From contig NW_003314421.1 of the NCBI RefSeq assembly GCF_000143415.4, positions 6,365 through 66,405 on the forward strand: a DNA stretch of 60,041 bases, read 5' to 3'. Positions 42,590 to 54,382 of the stretch are shown here, in pieces. The position numbers and the translations under genes were made by a program. Within the stretch, counting starts at the first letter, position 1. Each line of letters starts with the position of its first letter. The notes beneath the pieces were generated by a model, which was not told where the DNA came from, did no database searches, and saw only the letters and a program-made list of their open reading frames with translations. The stretch is from Selaginella moellendorffii. Lineage: Eukaryota > Streptophyta > Lycopodiopsida > Selaginellales > Selaginellaceae.

Positions 42590-43605
42590 TGAGAGAGACT
42601 CCAGTGCTTCACATTGCTGATCCATTGAAACCTTACAAGGTGACATGCGATGCAAGTGGTTATGCATTGGGAGGGGTTCTCATGCAAGAGGGACAGCCTA
42701 TTGCATATGAGAGTTGAACTTTGAATCCTGCGGAGCAACACTATTCCACATATGAGCAAGAGTTACTCTTTATTGTTCATGCTTTGTAGACATGGTGGCA
42801 CTATCTTTATGGTGTAGTGTTCGTGGTGTTAACAGATCACAAACTACTTATGTATCTTTTCACACAAAAGGAACACTAGGCAAGTTCGTTGGATGGTCAA
42901 ACTCATGAAGTTTGGGGAGTTTCCTATTGAGCATCGTTCGGGAAAATCAAATGTAGTGGTAGATGCTTTATCTCGTGTTTATTATGTGACGATGTTACAA
43001 ACACAATTTTGTCATCATTTGAGTAAAGTGGTCAGCAAGTTTGGGCAATTGGTTGACCGTGCTCAGGCTCAGAATGCTGAGGTGGCCTCTTTGAGCCCAC
43101 CTCAAAGAGGCCACCTTCCACCAGATAGAAGCCCCTTTCTCATTGGTGGATGGAATTTTCTACTACAATGGCCGTGTATATTTGCTAGGATATAGTGATT
43201 CCGAGGTGACTAATCAGGCCACAGAACTTGATGAGATTCTGGTGGTGTGTAAACGGAACTTGCAGGAAGCTCAGGATAGAGTGGAGAAATTTGCTAACGA
43301 GCATCGCCAATTCCAGGAATATAAGGTGGGTGATCTTGTCTTCGTGCGAGTGATCTTTCCGTCAAGTGAGTGGCGGAACACCTTGGTGCCTTTACGGATA
43401 GGGAAGAGTGATAAACTTTCCCATTGATATGCTGGTCCATATGAAGTGCTAGAGCGCATTGGTACAACGGCTTATTGGGTGCGGCTGCCAGCTGGGGTGA
43501 AAATTCATCCAGTATTTTACGTCAGCCAATTGAAAGGTGTATTATCTCGGAGTGATGGGCCCAATGCCTCCTTGATGTATACAGTTGTGGAAGATGGACC
43601 ATAAG
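42590..43605 (+). pseudogene. Degenerate Ty3/gypsy pol remnant (RNase H, integrase end)
   Basis: Translated pieces on the + strand: VTCDASGYALGGVLMQEG with HYSTYEQELLFIVHAL (RNase H), IEHRSGKSNVVVDALSRV, and a later integrase C-terminal piece KVGDLVFVRV...[21 protein letters not shown]...VFYVSQLK. Several stops and at least one deletion: the integrase catalytic core is missing. It is on the opposite strand to RetroA and RetroB and too different to be either; it represents a third, older family. Confidence 0.75.
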
Positions 43606-45379
43606 CTTGAGCAAGGTTCCTTAGAAAGAGTGATCATTAGTACAATGCATCCTTGGGACAAGGACTTTGTTAGGGGGGGAAGAATTGTTAAGTGCCAGCT
43701 TTGACCACATGGTCAACATTGGTCAAAGGGAGGCTCAAGGGTATATTAAGGCATGTTAGGGTAAAGAATTAAACCTACCCTAGGGCTTACAGTGCAATGG
43801 AGCTTTTGATGGGTGGTGAAGAACCTTAAGAGGTGGCGTAGCATAGTCTAGGGTAGCTAGATCTCTATCTTTTTGCACCGGATCTTAACAGTGATAAAGT
43901 GGGAATATGCCCAAGTCGGAAGAATAGAATATTTGCCCCACCACATCTTGGAATGCGCTGGAATGGAAATACCGGAAGGTTGGAATAGATCCAACATCCA
44001 ACCACTAAACCTCCAACAGGAAAAGGTCAGCAGTTCAAAACTCAATAACACCCAAAGAACAAGCGGCCGTAGGATTCAAACATACAACTGCAGCACAAAA
44101 AGCGGTTGCTAAATGTTTACATCTGGGCCGGGGTTACACGGGAGTAGGTCATTAGGGTTCCAAGAGTAGAGGCAGTAGTTGCCCAAATCACCAAGTCGGA
44201 AGGTTTCAGCATGACGGGCACAATCAACATGAGCCAGTTCGGCATCAGGTTGAAGATCAAATTCTAGAAGGGATCAATAACTGCCAATGGTTCAATGCTC
44301 GACAGCTCAAAGGTAATTTTGTACTTCTTGAAGATGCGCCACCAGCATAGCAACACCTGTTCTACACACGGATGATCCTCGCCATGGACACCTGCCGGAA
44401 GTCCATCCAGCTGATGGGCTGTGAGTTCTGACACACGGCCAAACTCTTCAGCCAGGCGTTTGAGCTTCTGGGAGCAGAGTTGCAGATGGAAAAGCCACCC
44501 TCCTGGGGCTTGTCAATTGTTACAGCAGGAAAACCGCAATTGTTCCACTTACACATTAATGTGCATGCTGTTCCATTCCATTCTTCGAATCGATCTTGGA
44601 GTGCCGAGTTGGATGGGCAAAAGCAGCCTGGAAAAGTTGGTGAGGCTGGCGATCCAGCACTCCTCGTTGTCGTAATTCATGTGAAGCTTATCAGAGACCA
44701 TCCTGAGAATAATCTCACAGCAAGCAAGCATCAAGGAGGTTGCCCATGTACTGAGAAACAGAACTGTACTTCTGAACAGGCTACAGGCTGAAGCCGCACA
44801 GTTCCAACACAGGGTGAAGGAGGACATTAGTTCAATAGACAGGGAAGAGTTCATGAATCTACTGAGGATCACCATCGAGATTGTGGACCAAGACAGCGAA
44901 ACATTCATTCATGACCTCGCCAACAAAGCCAAAATGCAAGCTCAGCTCCCGTTGTTCTTTCATTTTGAGCTTTCAAATTGCCTGGCTTCCCTTGAGCCTC
45001 AAAAAGACAAATCTCCTTTTGCTGTTTACAACACCAGCAACTCTGAAGACTCGTGGGTTGCAAGACTAGGTCAAAGAAGCGGAAATCAAGCTTGCTGTGA
45101 TCGAATTGAGAGATTCTGATGATCTTAAAGCTAGTGAACTTGAGGTCCTGCTAACAAGAATCAACAAGAAGTCATCCATTGATGTCTGCTACTACATCTT
45201 CTTCAAAGTCTCTGATTGGACTGTGGTGGAGACAGTGATGAAGAAAGCGGGTCTCGGATAGATTCTCTATGGTGCTTTCGACTTTAGCCAAAAGAATCCG
45301 TTTCTTAGGAGTGTAATTGATTTTGGTCATAGTGGCTTCTTCCACTCAAATGGCACATTCTTGCATAACAACCGCATCA
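43606..45379. other. Unassigned flank of copy C
   Basis: No gene is recognised with confidence. A coding-looking stretch at 44814-45119 on + (MKEDISSIDREEFMNLL...FHFELSNCLASLEPQ) may be an exon or fragment of an unknown gene. It is followed in another frame by IELRDSDDLKASELEVLL and TVVETVMKKAGLG up to the insertion point of copy C. It reads like a frameshifted pseudogene. Confidence 0.3.
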
Positions 45380-45403
45380 AAGCTCTATTTCGTTAAAGTG
45401 GGA
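45380..45403 (+). repeat. Left TIR, copy C
   Basis: Identical to 19860-19883, with the same subterminal hairpin. Confidence 0.95.
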
Positions 45404-45821
45404 ATTGTCATTATCCCACTTGTAAAATAAGGTTTCCAAACCTTTATATAGTATATAAATATAACAAAATTCAACTGCATTGAGGCACATGCCATTTTAT
45501 TTTAAACAAGGAAATGTCTACTCAATCACTTCTCCTCCCCCTGCCACTGCTTCACCTCTCTCTTCTCGTTGTCATCGTCGTCCAATTTCTTTCCATCCTT
45601 TTAATATTGGCTCAGTTGCTCCGAGTCTAGGTGGAGCCCAAGTCCCCATTCAATCTTTACTTTCCCCTTATTAATAAAACAACTTCGTAGACTTCCAATA
45701 ACATGCTGTAACACTTCTAGTATAATGCAAATCCTCTCAAAGAATTGTCTTTTAATATTAATACAATGGCATGGAACCCCATGCCATAATAAGTTACATT
45801 TTTAAATAAATACATGCCATC

Positions 45822-46684
45822 TCAGACTGTTATTTTTTGCCTCCAACGCCTATACAATAATCTTGGAATTTCATCACTCTCCACACTATCAGGATTTAAA
45901 CCCAATAGAAATGCCATCTCTTCTCTAATACGTCCACGCTCACGTTCAGTGGTCGAAGAACCCATCCGGTTGAGCAGATTATGGAGATGCGGATAGTGCT
46001 TGGCTAGACAATATACATGCCATAAATGATGACTGGTGTCTGTCCGATCAAATGGCTTCTGATATACCGTTCCATCTGCCATTTGGTTGATTTCTGCAGC
46101 CACCTCCTGGACTGGCCGGTTCTCTATCACCATCGCTTCAAGCCGTTTTGCAAGGTCCCCCAGAACATACGGTTTCTTCTCCCTAGTTTCCATACTGCAA
46201 GAGATGGGGTGCACTGCATATGTGTGCGTGTTCGCTGCAGTTTTAATCGGCGAGTCATCGATGATGAGGATTTCACTTGACCTAGCAGTCCGGTTCATCA
46301 CTACAGCCTCTGGCTTGACGAAGATGGGCTTGCTACCCCTCACATTGACCATAGTCAAGCAATCCTCCTGCGTTAGGAGAAAGTCAAATGGTAATATTAC
46401 TCGCGTCTGATCGTGCAACATCTGTAGCAACGTTAATGCATTGTGGCACATCATGGATGTCCAAACTCCCAATTGCAAATTGAACCCGGCCCTCTATTTT
46501 AAGTGTCGCATGGTCATTATTAGATCCCGCAGTTTCTCCCGTGTGATTAATGTGAATCTGTCTCTTTTGACCAACTTGCGACCGCAGGCTTTGGAGGGTG
46601 CAGTGACATTCGAGGACGAGCCACGCTCATGGGAGAAAAGGACACCGTTCAGATCAAAAACGATACAGTACTTTCGCCGTGACT
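45822..46684 (-). pseudogene. Gene 1, last exon: FCP1/NIF-type HAD domain, copy C
   Basis: Counterpart of 20302-21164. CAG has become TAG at 46494-46496, between motif I (DLNGV, about 46655) and GVWTS, so the domain would be truncated. A few other changes, for example KDCL to EDCL. The downstream IDDSP motif is kept. Confidence 0.7.
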
Positions 46685-46731
46685 CTGAAATGAAATGCGT
46701 CAGCATAAAAAATGGTACAAGTCAATTTTAC

Positions 46732-48581
46732 CATCTACAATATTAGTGAATGGTGCTCCTGATGGTCGTTCAGAGGGTTTTGGTCGAGGAAACGTGAAGG
46801 GCGGAAATACTCTCCTCTGCAATATGGGGTCAATCGCATCCGATGGCGTGTGGGCACATGCCATTTCAGCTGTAGACTCTGGTACAACTGGCTCAACAGT
46901 GGCATGGGGTGGTTCCGATGGCGTGTGATCACACGCCATTTCAGCTGGTGCCTCCGTTGGCAAAGTGGACATGACCGAACAGGCAGCAGGGGCAGTGTAG
47001 GGTGGTTCCAACGGCGCGTAGTCAGACGATTGGGCACACGTTGAGTCCGTTGGAAATAAGGATACGACCGGCTCGGCGGCTGGGGCAGCCTCATGCGGGT
47101 CCAATGGCGCCTGGTCACCGTCAGTTGGATACGTGGACAAGATTGACTCAGTGGTATGGGCAGCATCAAGTGGAGCGTGGTCAGCTTGCTTGGCGTTGAT
47201 ATGGATAGTAGCCTCCACCAGCTCTGATGACTCTTGCAGGCAAGTAGAGTCCACTGGCGGATCCATATGCATGTCCAAATATCTCCCTTCGATTGAGATG
47301 GTATCCTCCCTACTGGCTACTAAAAACAAACTCATTAGCACATTGAATCAACTATACTGTACTTACCATCAAGTGCTATTTGGCGCACTGCTGATTCTGA
47401 AGGATTGGACATACGTTTCGACCCTTGCTTGGCACTATCCTTCCTCGACACTAAAGGCTAGAGTTTGTATCTTAATTCAACTGAATAATCTCTACTTACC
47501 ATTTCTTCTGCGACCTACATGGACAATGTTAGAAATGGTAAAAGGTTAGGAATGGATGTACTATTATTTACCTGATGGTTTGTCTTGTATGACCTTCCTC
47601 CGCTGCTCTTTGGCCACCTCAGGCTGGCCATCGTCGTCATCATCGTCATCGTCGCTATTGTGATCGTCACCATTGTGAGGACCATCCAAGTCCTCTTCGT
47701 CCTCCTCTTCTTCGTCCTCCTCTTCTTCGTCCTCCTCTTCTTTGTCCTCCTCTTCGTCCTTCTGCTCTTCCTGCTCATTATCTTTCTCTGGCTCCTCATC
47801 CCCCTCCTGCATTTCTTCCATAGGCTGCTCAGGCTGGATGGCTTGTTTTTCCAGGACCATCTTGGGAAAATCATCTGGCCGAGTCTCCATCTCAAAATAC
47901 AAGACATCCATAGCCTGTTTTAGTGCTTGACCTAGGACCGTATCCTCACGCGACTGTCTTAACATGGTTTCTGCACGTTCTTGCACCCTTCGAAGACGAC
48001 GAGATGAGAAAAACGTGGCCCTGACTTGAAAAGCATCCCTCATCCATTGTACCTCTCCATTGAGATTGGGGAAGGGGAGTCCGCCATAGGAATCTGAGTC
48101 AGAAGGTGGTGACTGGCTCCTTTCACTCAGCCCTTGATCTGCAATGAATGGCATGAGCACACACGCCATAACCGCGAGGTATTTGCAATGGCGTGTGGTC
48201 TCATGCCATTCCTTGTAGGAGACACTTCTTCAACGGCAAAACAGGCAAGCACCAGCCAAGCTCAAACTGACAGTGGTCATAAAAAGCGAAAGCACGTTGG
48301 ACAGTCGTCGGGATCAGAGGCGTTTGATTCGAAAAGGAAGAAGGGCAACGAAAAGATGATAGGTAATGTAATTTGTACCTCCTTTTTTCCTATTGCTTGT
48401 CTGTTTGTCCTTCTTCGACGCGCCACCAGTGCGCTTTTCAGTCCTCGTGTCTGAATATTCACAACGATCTATAATCAAAATGGCGTGAGGCCTCACGTGA
48501 CCTTACCTTGTGCAGGTTGTGAGCTCGGCCTAACATCAGTAGCTGTTAACGCCGTTTCAGCATCTGGGGGTGGCCACGCTC
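46732..48581 (-). pseudogene. Gene 1, linker exons, copy C, with inverted exon
   Basis: The acidic exon and Pro/Thr-rich exon are as in copy B. The 144-nt basic exon with its neighbouring mini-intron sequence is inverted (48180-48368), so it now reads on the + strand. Normal splicing of that exon is impossible in this copy. Two coding palindromes are kept (about 46849 and 46920). Confidence 0.55.
48180..48368 (+). other. 189-bp inversion within gene 1, copy C
   Basis: In copy B the order is GCGAGG-CATTACC...AAATA-TAATTTG. In copy C it is GCGAGG-TATTTGC...GGTAATG-TAATTTG, an exact flip. One palindrome lies just outside (48147-48169) and another inside (48187-48210). Confidence 0.9.
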
Positions 48582-48631
48582 CTGCATACAGAGCTTGTGA
48601 GATAACATTTAAACTTAAAGTGCGTACTCAC

Positions 48632-51415
48632 CAGGTTCGTAGAGAAGATACTGTTTTTCTTTGGCAACTGTAATTATATGCTCCATTGAAGTCACCTCTT
48701 CAATGGAGTTTGTCACCGCAACACACGGGACACCCTTGAGTAGTGCGGCTCGAAAGAATAGTCTGCCGCAGTTGTACTCGACAACGCATTTGCCCTTGGA
48801 GTCACCCGCTATTGCGTTGAAGACCCAGCTGAGCATTTCCCATGCTGCACCTGGAGCTTTCTTTGGATTCGAAAGCTCCATAGCCGTCTTCAGTTCCTCA
48901 GGCACGGGTAAATTGACCTCCCTCAGATCAATTCGATTGGCCTTGTCGAACGAAGCTGGGAAGTCACTCCAGTCCCACTCTGCTGCAGGACCAATAACAA
49001 GGGCGAGTGTGAAGATGCGGACATTCGTCGGTATCTTCTTCTTAGCCATTATACCATGGATCTCCTGCATCTCCTTGCCTTTCAACCGAGCCTTCACCTC
49101 GTTCAAGGCCTTCCAGAACTTGTGATAGGATTCGGAGTCGTAGATCATATAGTGGACTGAAGATTCCACCTCCGCAAGTCCCACCATTAAGTCAATGATG
49201 GAGCTGACTTCGTCTGCATGAGTGATCTCCTCGTTTGTGAAGTCCATCACACAAAAGATGTTCTTGACCTGCTCATCTCCGCGGGAAACGATGCTCCTCC
49301 ACCTTTGATCCTCATCCGAATTCACGTATACCCAGTAAGGTTCTCGATAGGCCTCTGCTGCGGGGTCGAGCTGTTTCTGAAGCCGGCGGTCGACATCCCT
49401 CTTAATGAAATTTGGATACTGATCCAACTTCTCAGCTTTACTTTTCGTGGCATCCCGCAGCAGATCGATGAACTTGGGGGCCCCCTTCATGTAGTCGTCG
49501 ATGTCTTCATTTGACAAGTCCAGCTCTTCCATCATCTCTTGCGTGGTGTCGATGCTCACCCTCTCCACGGCCACTTGTTCGAAGATCCAATCCTTCAATA
49601 GCGCACGAGCTCTCAGAGTCGTGCACAAGTCCTCGTATGTCACAATATGGCCGGGAGTCATTTTGGTCTTGTTGAAGCCTACCTCACCACGTAGAAGAGC
49701 ATTAGCCACTGTCAGAAGGTCGTCGTCGTCTAGAGACCGCGAGAAACGCAAGGCGTTAAGCTTCAAATCATTGGGCTTCCGGCCGTCCTCCACACCCATT
49801 GAGTTTAGCAACTCCCCGTCATGGTACTTCCTCAGCACATCTACCCATTTGTCAAAAACAACTTTTGTCGCGAGTAGAATGTTATGGATGCTGAGTGTGT
49901 CATTGACCCCCAGTGTTTTCGAGAGAAGACTCGAGAATTCCTGCAATGGAAATGGCATGAGGCCACATGCTATGCCACATGCAACGAGGCTTACCTGCCA
50001 GGCGCTAGTTGCTAGTGCACGTCCTTGTCCTGGTTTTTGTGGCTTCTTCAGTTGAACCCAGAGCTTCCGTGTTCGTGCCAATGTCTCGTGCAGACCCGAT
50101 TTGTAGCACGTTTTTTGCTTGACATTCTGCGCGTGGGAGATGTATATGATAGATCGGAGGGGCGAGTTGCCTTTTATCAGGCGGACAACTCTTGTCTTGA
50201 AGACTTTCTTCACCTCCTCGCCCACCATAATATCCACAACTATCTGTTGCATCGCCAAGCTAGAATGCTGCCCGGAGACGGCATAGAACCGGATGTTCTG
50301 ATCGTCCAACACCTTCCTATTGATCAAGTCTGGAAACCTCGTCTCGCCCTTCATTGTTCGGTAGTAGGGGATCACGTCTGCGATGTCGGGTGTTACTGGA
50401 CTTGCCAGCATCTTCTGCTTCAGTTTCTCCACCCACTCATCAGATACTAGCCTGTGGTTGTATTTGCTTTGGATGTCGATACGGCTCACGTCGATTGTAT
50501 ATACTTTGTTGGAATAGTAACAACTACTATTATCTGCGACGATTTTTGCTGCCTCTTCTTGCTCTTTCTGCTCTTTGCGGCTCTTCTTTTTGGTGGGTGT
50601 AGTGTTCGAACCCGAGGCAATGGCATCACCGAGTAGCTTCTTTTTTGGAGCAGCAGAGTCGGACGTCGGCTTGAGCTTGACCACCCTTTTCTGCTTCGGG
50701 GTAGTTTCCAGATCGACCCCCTTCCCCTTCGCTTCGCAAACTGGAGGCACTCTCAACGGCTCAATGTTGGAATATAGTTTTTGAACATCGCCGTAGGTGA
50801 GGTCCGTGGATTCCATGTGATCTTCATAGACCCGTAGCGTCTTTGAAATTGTGGGCCTCCTGGACAACCTCTCCCTAGCTCCCTCTAGGAATTCCTGATA
50901 GCCGCTGTCCCCCTCCGGGAAGCCGCTAGGATGTGCAAGGTGGATCTTGAAGGCGGACGCTGTCTCTACCACAAGTGCCAGTCCATATTCTTGCATGGAA
51001 CTGCATGGAGTGTCTGTCACTTGGATGAGGATCCCCATGCATTCTTTTCTCCCACCATCTGTGTTGTACAGCATCAGATCCTCGCCTTCCATCCCGAAAG
51101 TCCAACTGGTGAGCTCCTCCCCCTTCTCTGCATCCACATTGACAGTGGCTGGAAGAAGAACGCAATTCCTCGCCTGTTCAGAAATGCACAACAATTAGAG
51201 CTGACAGATGAAAAGCTAGCAGCTGGAAATAACGTGAGGCCACACGCCATTCACCACTGCATCAGATGTCTTGAGGCTGCATCCTAAGATAGCGTGAGGC
51301 TACACGCCATCTGTAACCGGACTGCACTCGAGAGCCCAATCGGTGCATGCCAATGTTGCTACTGAATGGCATGTGGCCTCATGCCATTTTCTACTTGGCC
51401 TAAAAGACTTACCAT
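48632..51415 (-). CDS. Gene 1, 5' part (ParB-like plus methyltransferase-like), copy C
   Basis: Start ATG at 51415-51413, then intron 1 with three palindromes, then an open frame to 48632 apart from the in-frame 54-nt mini-intron. It is the most intact copy of this half. It contains YTIDVSRIDIQ, YAVSGQHSSLAMQQ, FCVMDF, NPKKAPGAAW and VVEYNCGRLFF (the second Gly of the CGG is Arg here, a further departure from a methyltransferase motif I). Same uncertainty over family as copy A. Its linker and HAD exons downstream are damaged. Confidence 0.6.
51230..51390. repeat. Cluster of three palindromes, intron 1 of gene 1, copy C
   Basis: Same three palindromes as copies A and B. Confidence 0.8.
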
Positions 51416-54382
51416 TTGAAGCCGAATGGAGGCCGTGACAATCGAGGCCGGACTCGCTGGCGAATGTGCACTGTGTGTGCAGCGGATCGTAGCAGCAAGG
51501 CTACTCTGCCACTTACAGTTGGAGAGTGGCGCTGAAATCTCCCGGGACGCCAAGTGGGCTGCGTGTGGGTGGCGGAGTGGGCGGCGGAGTTGGCGGCGAA
51601 GTTACAAACTGGGTGTGTCTTGAAGTGGACGCCGATGCACACGAGCGCGATGCGAGCGCGAGTGTGATGCAAGCGCGAGTGGACGCCGATGCACACGAGA
51701 AACCTGTAGAGAAGGCGCGAATGTGAGCGTGATCGCGAGTGGGAGCGCGATGCGAGCGCGAGTGTGATGCGAGCGCGAGCGCGAGTGTGATGCAAGCGCG
51801 AGTACGAAGCAAAATGCAAAACCTAACCTCACACGCGCGAAATGTCACAAAGGTTGGTAATCCCGCCACATCATCATTCCTCGGACTTGGGCGCCACCAT
51901 TAATTTCTGGATTGCCGCGCGCATGCAAGCACGCAAAATCCAAAAGAAATCCGCAACGTCATCATTCCTCGGACTGCATGCACGCGAAATCCAAAAGAAA
52001 GATCATGATTGGGATATCATTTAATACCCTCGCTATATTTATACCATGCATGATTGGATATTCCAAAGCATCTTGTATTTCCAAAAATGGCAGATGTTCA
52101 GCTAAATAAAGAAATTCTATCTGTTTCTATTTTTCTCTCAAATCAATATTATAGCGTGTGGGCTCATGCAATTTTGAACCAAAGAAACCCAAAAAACGTT
52201 GAACCCAAAATAATTTGAAAAAACCCAAAAAACCCTAAACATTTTAAACCCAAAAATCCAGGCGTCCTGTGGCGTTATTCCTTGAATGGCGTGTGGGCGC
52301 ATGCCATTTTCAGGGCCAAATGTTGAATGGAGAAAAATTCCCTTTCAGTGCAAATGCTGCAAGAGGCAGATGCGGAGCACAAAGGACTGTAACTACCTCA
52401 CATGACACAGATAAAATTTTCTCTATTTGGCAAAGATAAACTTTATAGCGTGTGGGCTCATGCAATTTTGAACCCAAAAAATGCACCAAAAAATTCTCGG
52501 CGTCATCTGGCGTTATCTCTTGAATGGCGTGGGGCCGCATGCCATTTTCAGGGGCACATAGGAGTATATTCCTAGAATATTCTGACATGCGCGAGATTTT
52601 TTTGAGTTTTCTGGAGATCCAACCGTTAAATCGCAACTAGATTTTACAGAATGGTATACAATATCTTTCTTGATAACTCTGCAAAGAAGCATCTCGATCG
52701 GACACCACATAAGACCACACGAGCCTTACAATGTTTCAGGGGCATTTGCTATAGATCCGACCGTTATTTTTCTCCAAGATTTTACAGTTTGGTGTGCATT
52801 GACCTTTCCATCGACACTGCAAAGGGACATTACAATCAGATGCGGGATCACAAGAAACTAACTTCACTAACTCTGGTTTCACCAAGATCTACGTAAGGAG
52901 TTATGAAATGAAAGGACCCTCTCTATTGAAATGTGTTTATGGTCCTAGGGGCATTGTGACATATCAAAGGATTTTGCATCAAGTTCTGTATTTGCATGTT
53001 TATCAAGCTACTGAATTGTTAAACCCTAAACCCTAAACCCTAAACCCTAAACATGTGGCAAATGCTGCGTGAAGAAAGATGCCCTTTCTGGGCAAATGCT
53101 GTAAGAGGCAGATGCCGAGCAGATGTATCTCAGGCTAGCGAAGGGGACAAACGAAAGCTAGCTATAAACATGACGGGATGCAAATAGATTACTAGGCTGG
53201 TCCTACGAAAATCAAAAACCATAATTGAAAACATTGAAAATGCAAAAAGAAAGGTTTATAATATTTTTGAATTTTAAGCAACCAAAGGAATGTAAGTAGG
53301 GCATGTGTTTGTAAGTTTAAAAATGCCTCAACCACTTAAATTCCCAAGTAAATAAAGCTGTTTCTATTTTTGGTACAGGTAAACTTTATAGCGTGTGGGC
53401 TCATGCAATTTTGAACCCAAAAATGCACCAAAAAATGCTCGACTAGCATTATTCTTTGAATGGCGTGTGGCCTTATGTCGAGCATTATTCTTTGAATGGC
53501 GTGTGGCCTTATATTGCCATAAATGGACGTACACACACAGCATAATTATTCCTTTACACGGCGAATAATCTTGGCGCGGATCGCTGACATGGCATGGCAA
53601 AGTTCGAATCACTGACATGGCACAGCTGGATCGAGGCAAGGACATGATGTGACAAAGTTCAACCTCCGACAGCAAAGTCTAGAAGCTACTCAGTTTGAAA
53701 TTTGTCAGAGGAATCATAAGATCTGGTTTGTCAGAGGATTTGATGTGACGTTCAAGCGTGTGTTATTTTTGAATTCTCGAACTCATTCCTAGGTCTATCA
53801 TTTTTGTGCGCCGTGTTCTTGGTTCCGCTGAGCGCAGTGAGCGCTGCTTGTGTAAGCGGCGTTGTGGGCTGTGGTTTATGCGTCTACGAGCGGTTGCGGC
53901 ATTGTGAGCGCCATTGCGAGCGGCATTTTATGCGAGTGGCAGTTTGTGCGAGCGGCGCTACGAGCAGTTGCGGTGTTGCGAGCGGCGCTACAAGTAGTTG
54001 CGGTGTTGCGAGCGGCACTGTCTTTGGTGTGGCTACCGCTTCCTCTTGATATTCGGCACTTGTGCTTCCTGGTATGTTCACCATGGAATGGCTTAGGACC
54101 ACATTTAGAAATGGCATGAGGCCACATGCCATCTTGGGCCCTTGCAATTTCATGGCTAGTGTATTGTCATGTATGTTTTTACTTGCCTGCAGCTGTGTGT
54201 ATATCAAGATGGCATGAGGCCTCATGCCAATTTTGTGAATGCGAAATTTCACGTGGGTGTCAATAGCATGTTTGAATAATGGCATGTGGCCTCATGCTAT
54301 TGAGGTTGTTTGGTATGTTATGATTTAGGCCATTCTCCAATCATTTTTTGTATGGTCTTAACTTCTTTTCTGCACTTTCAGA
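51416..54382. other. Intergenic region between genes 1 and 2, copy C
   Basis: Matches 25911-29158 except for copy B's extra foldback segment. Contains the GC minisatellite (51630-51815), paired-palindrome blocks (52150-52550, 53385-53520), the telomere-like repeat (53020-53052), and tandem GCGAGCGGCGCTACRAG units (about 53905-54020). No gene supported. Confidence 0.5.
53020..53052. repeat. Interstitial telomere repeat, copy C
   Basis: (AAACCCT)4 as in copy B. Confidence 0.9.
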
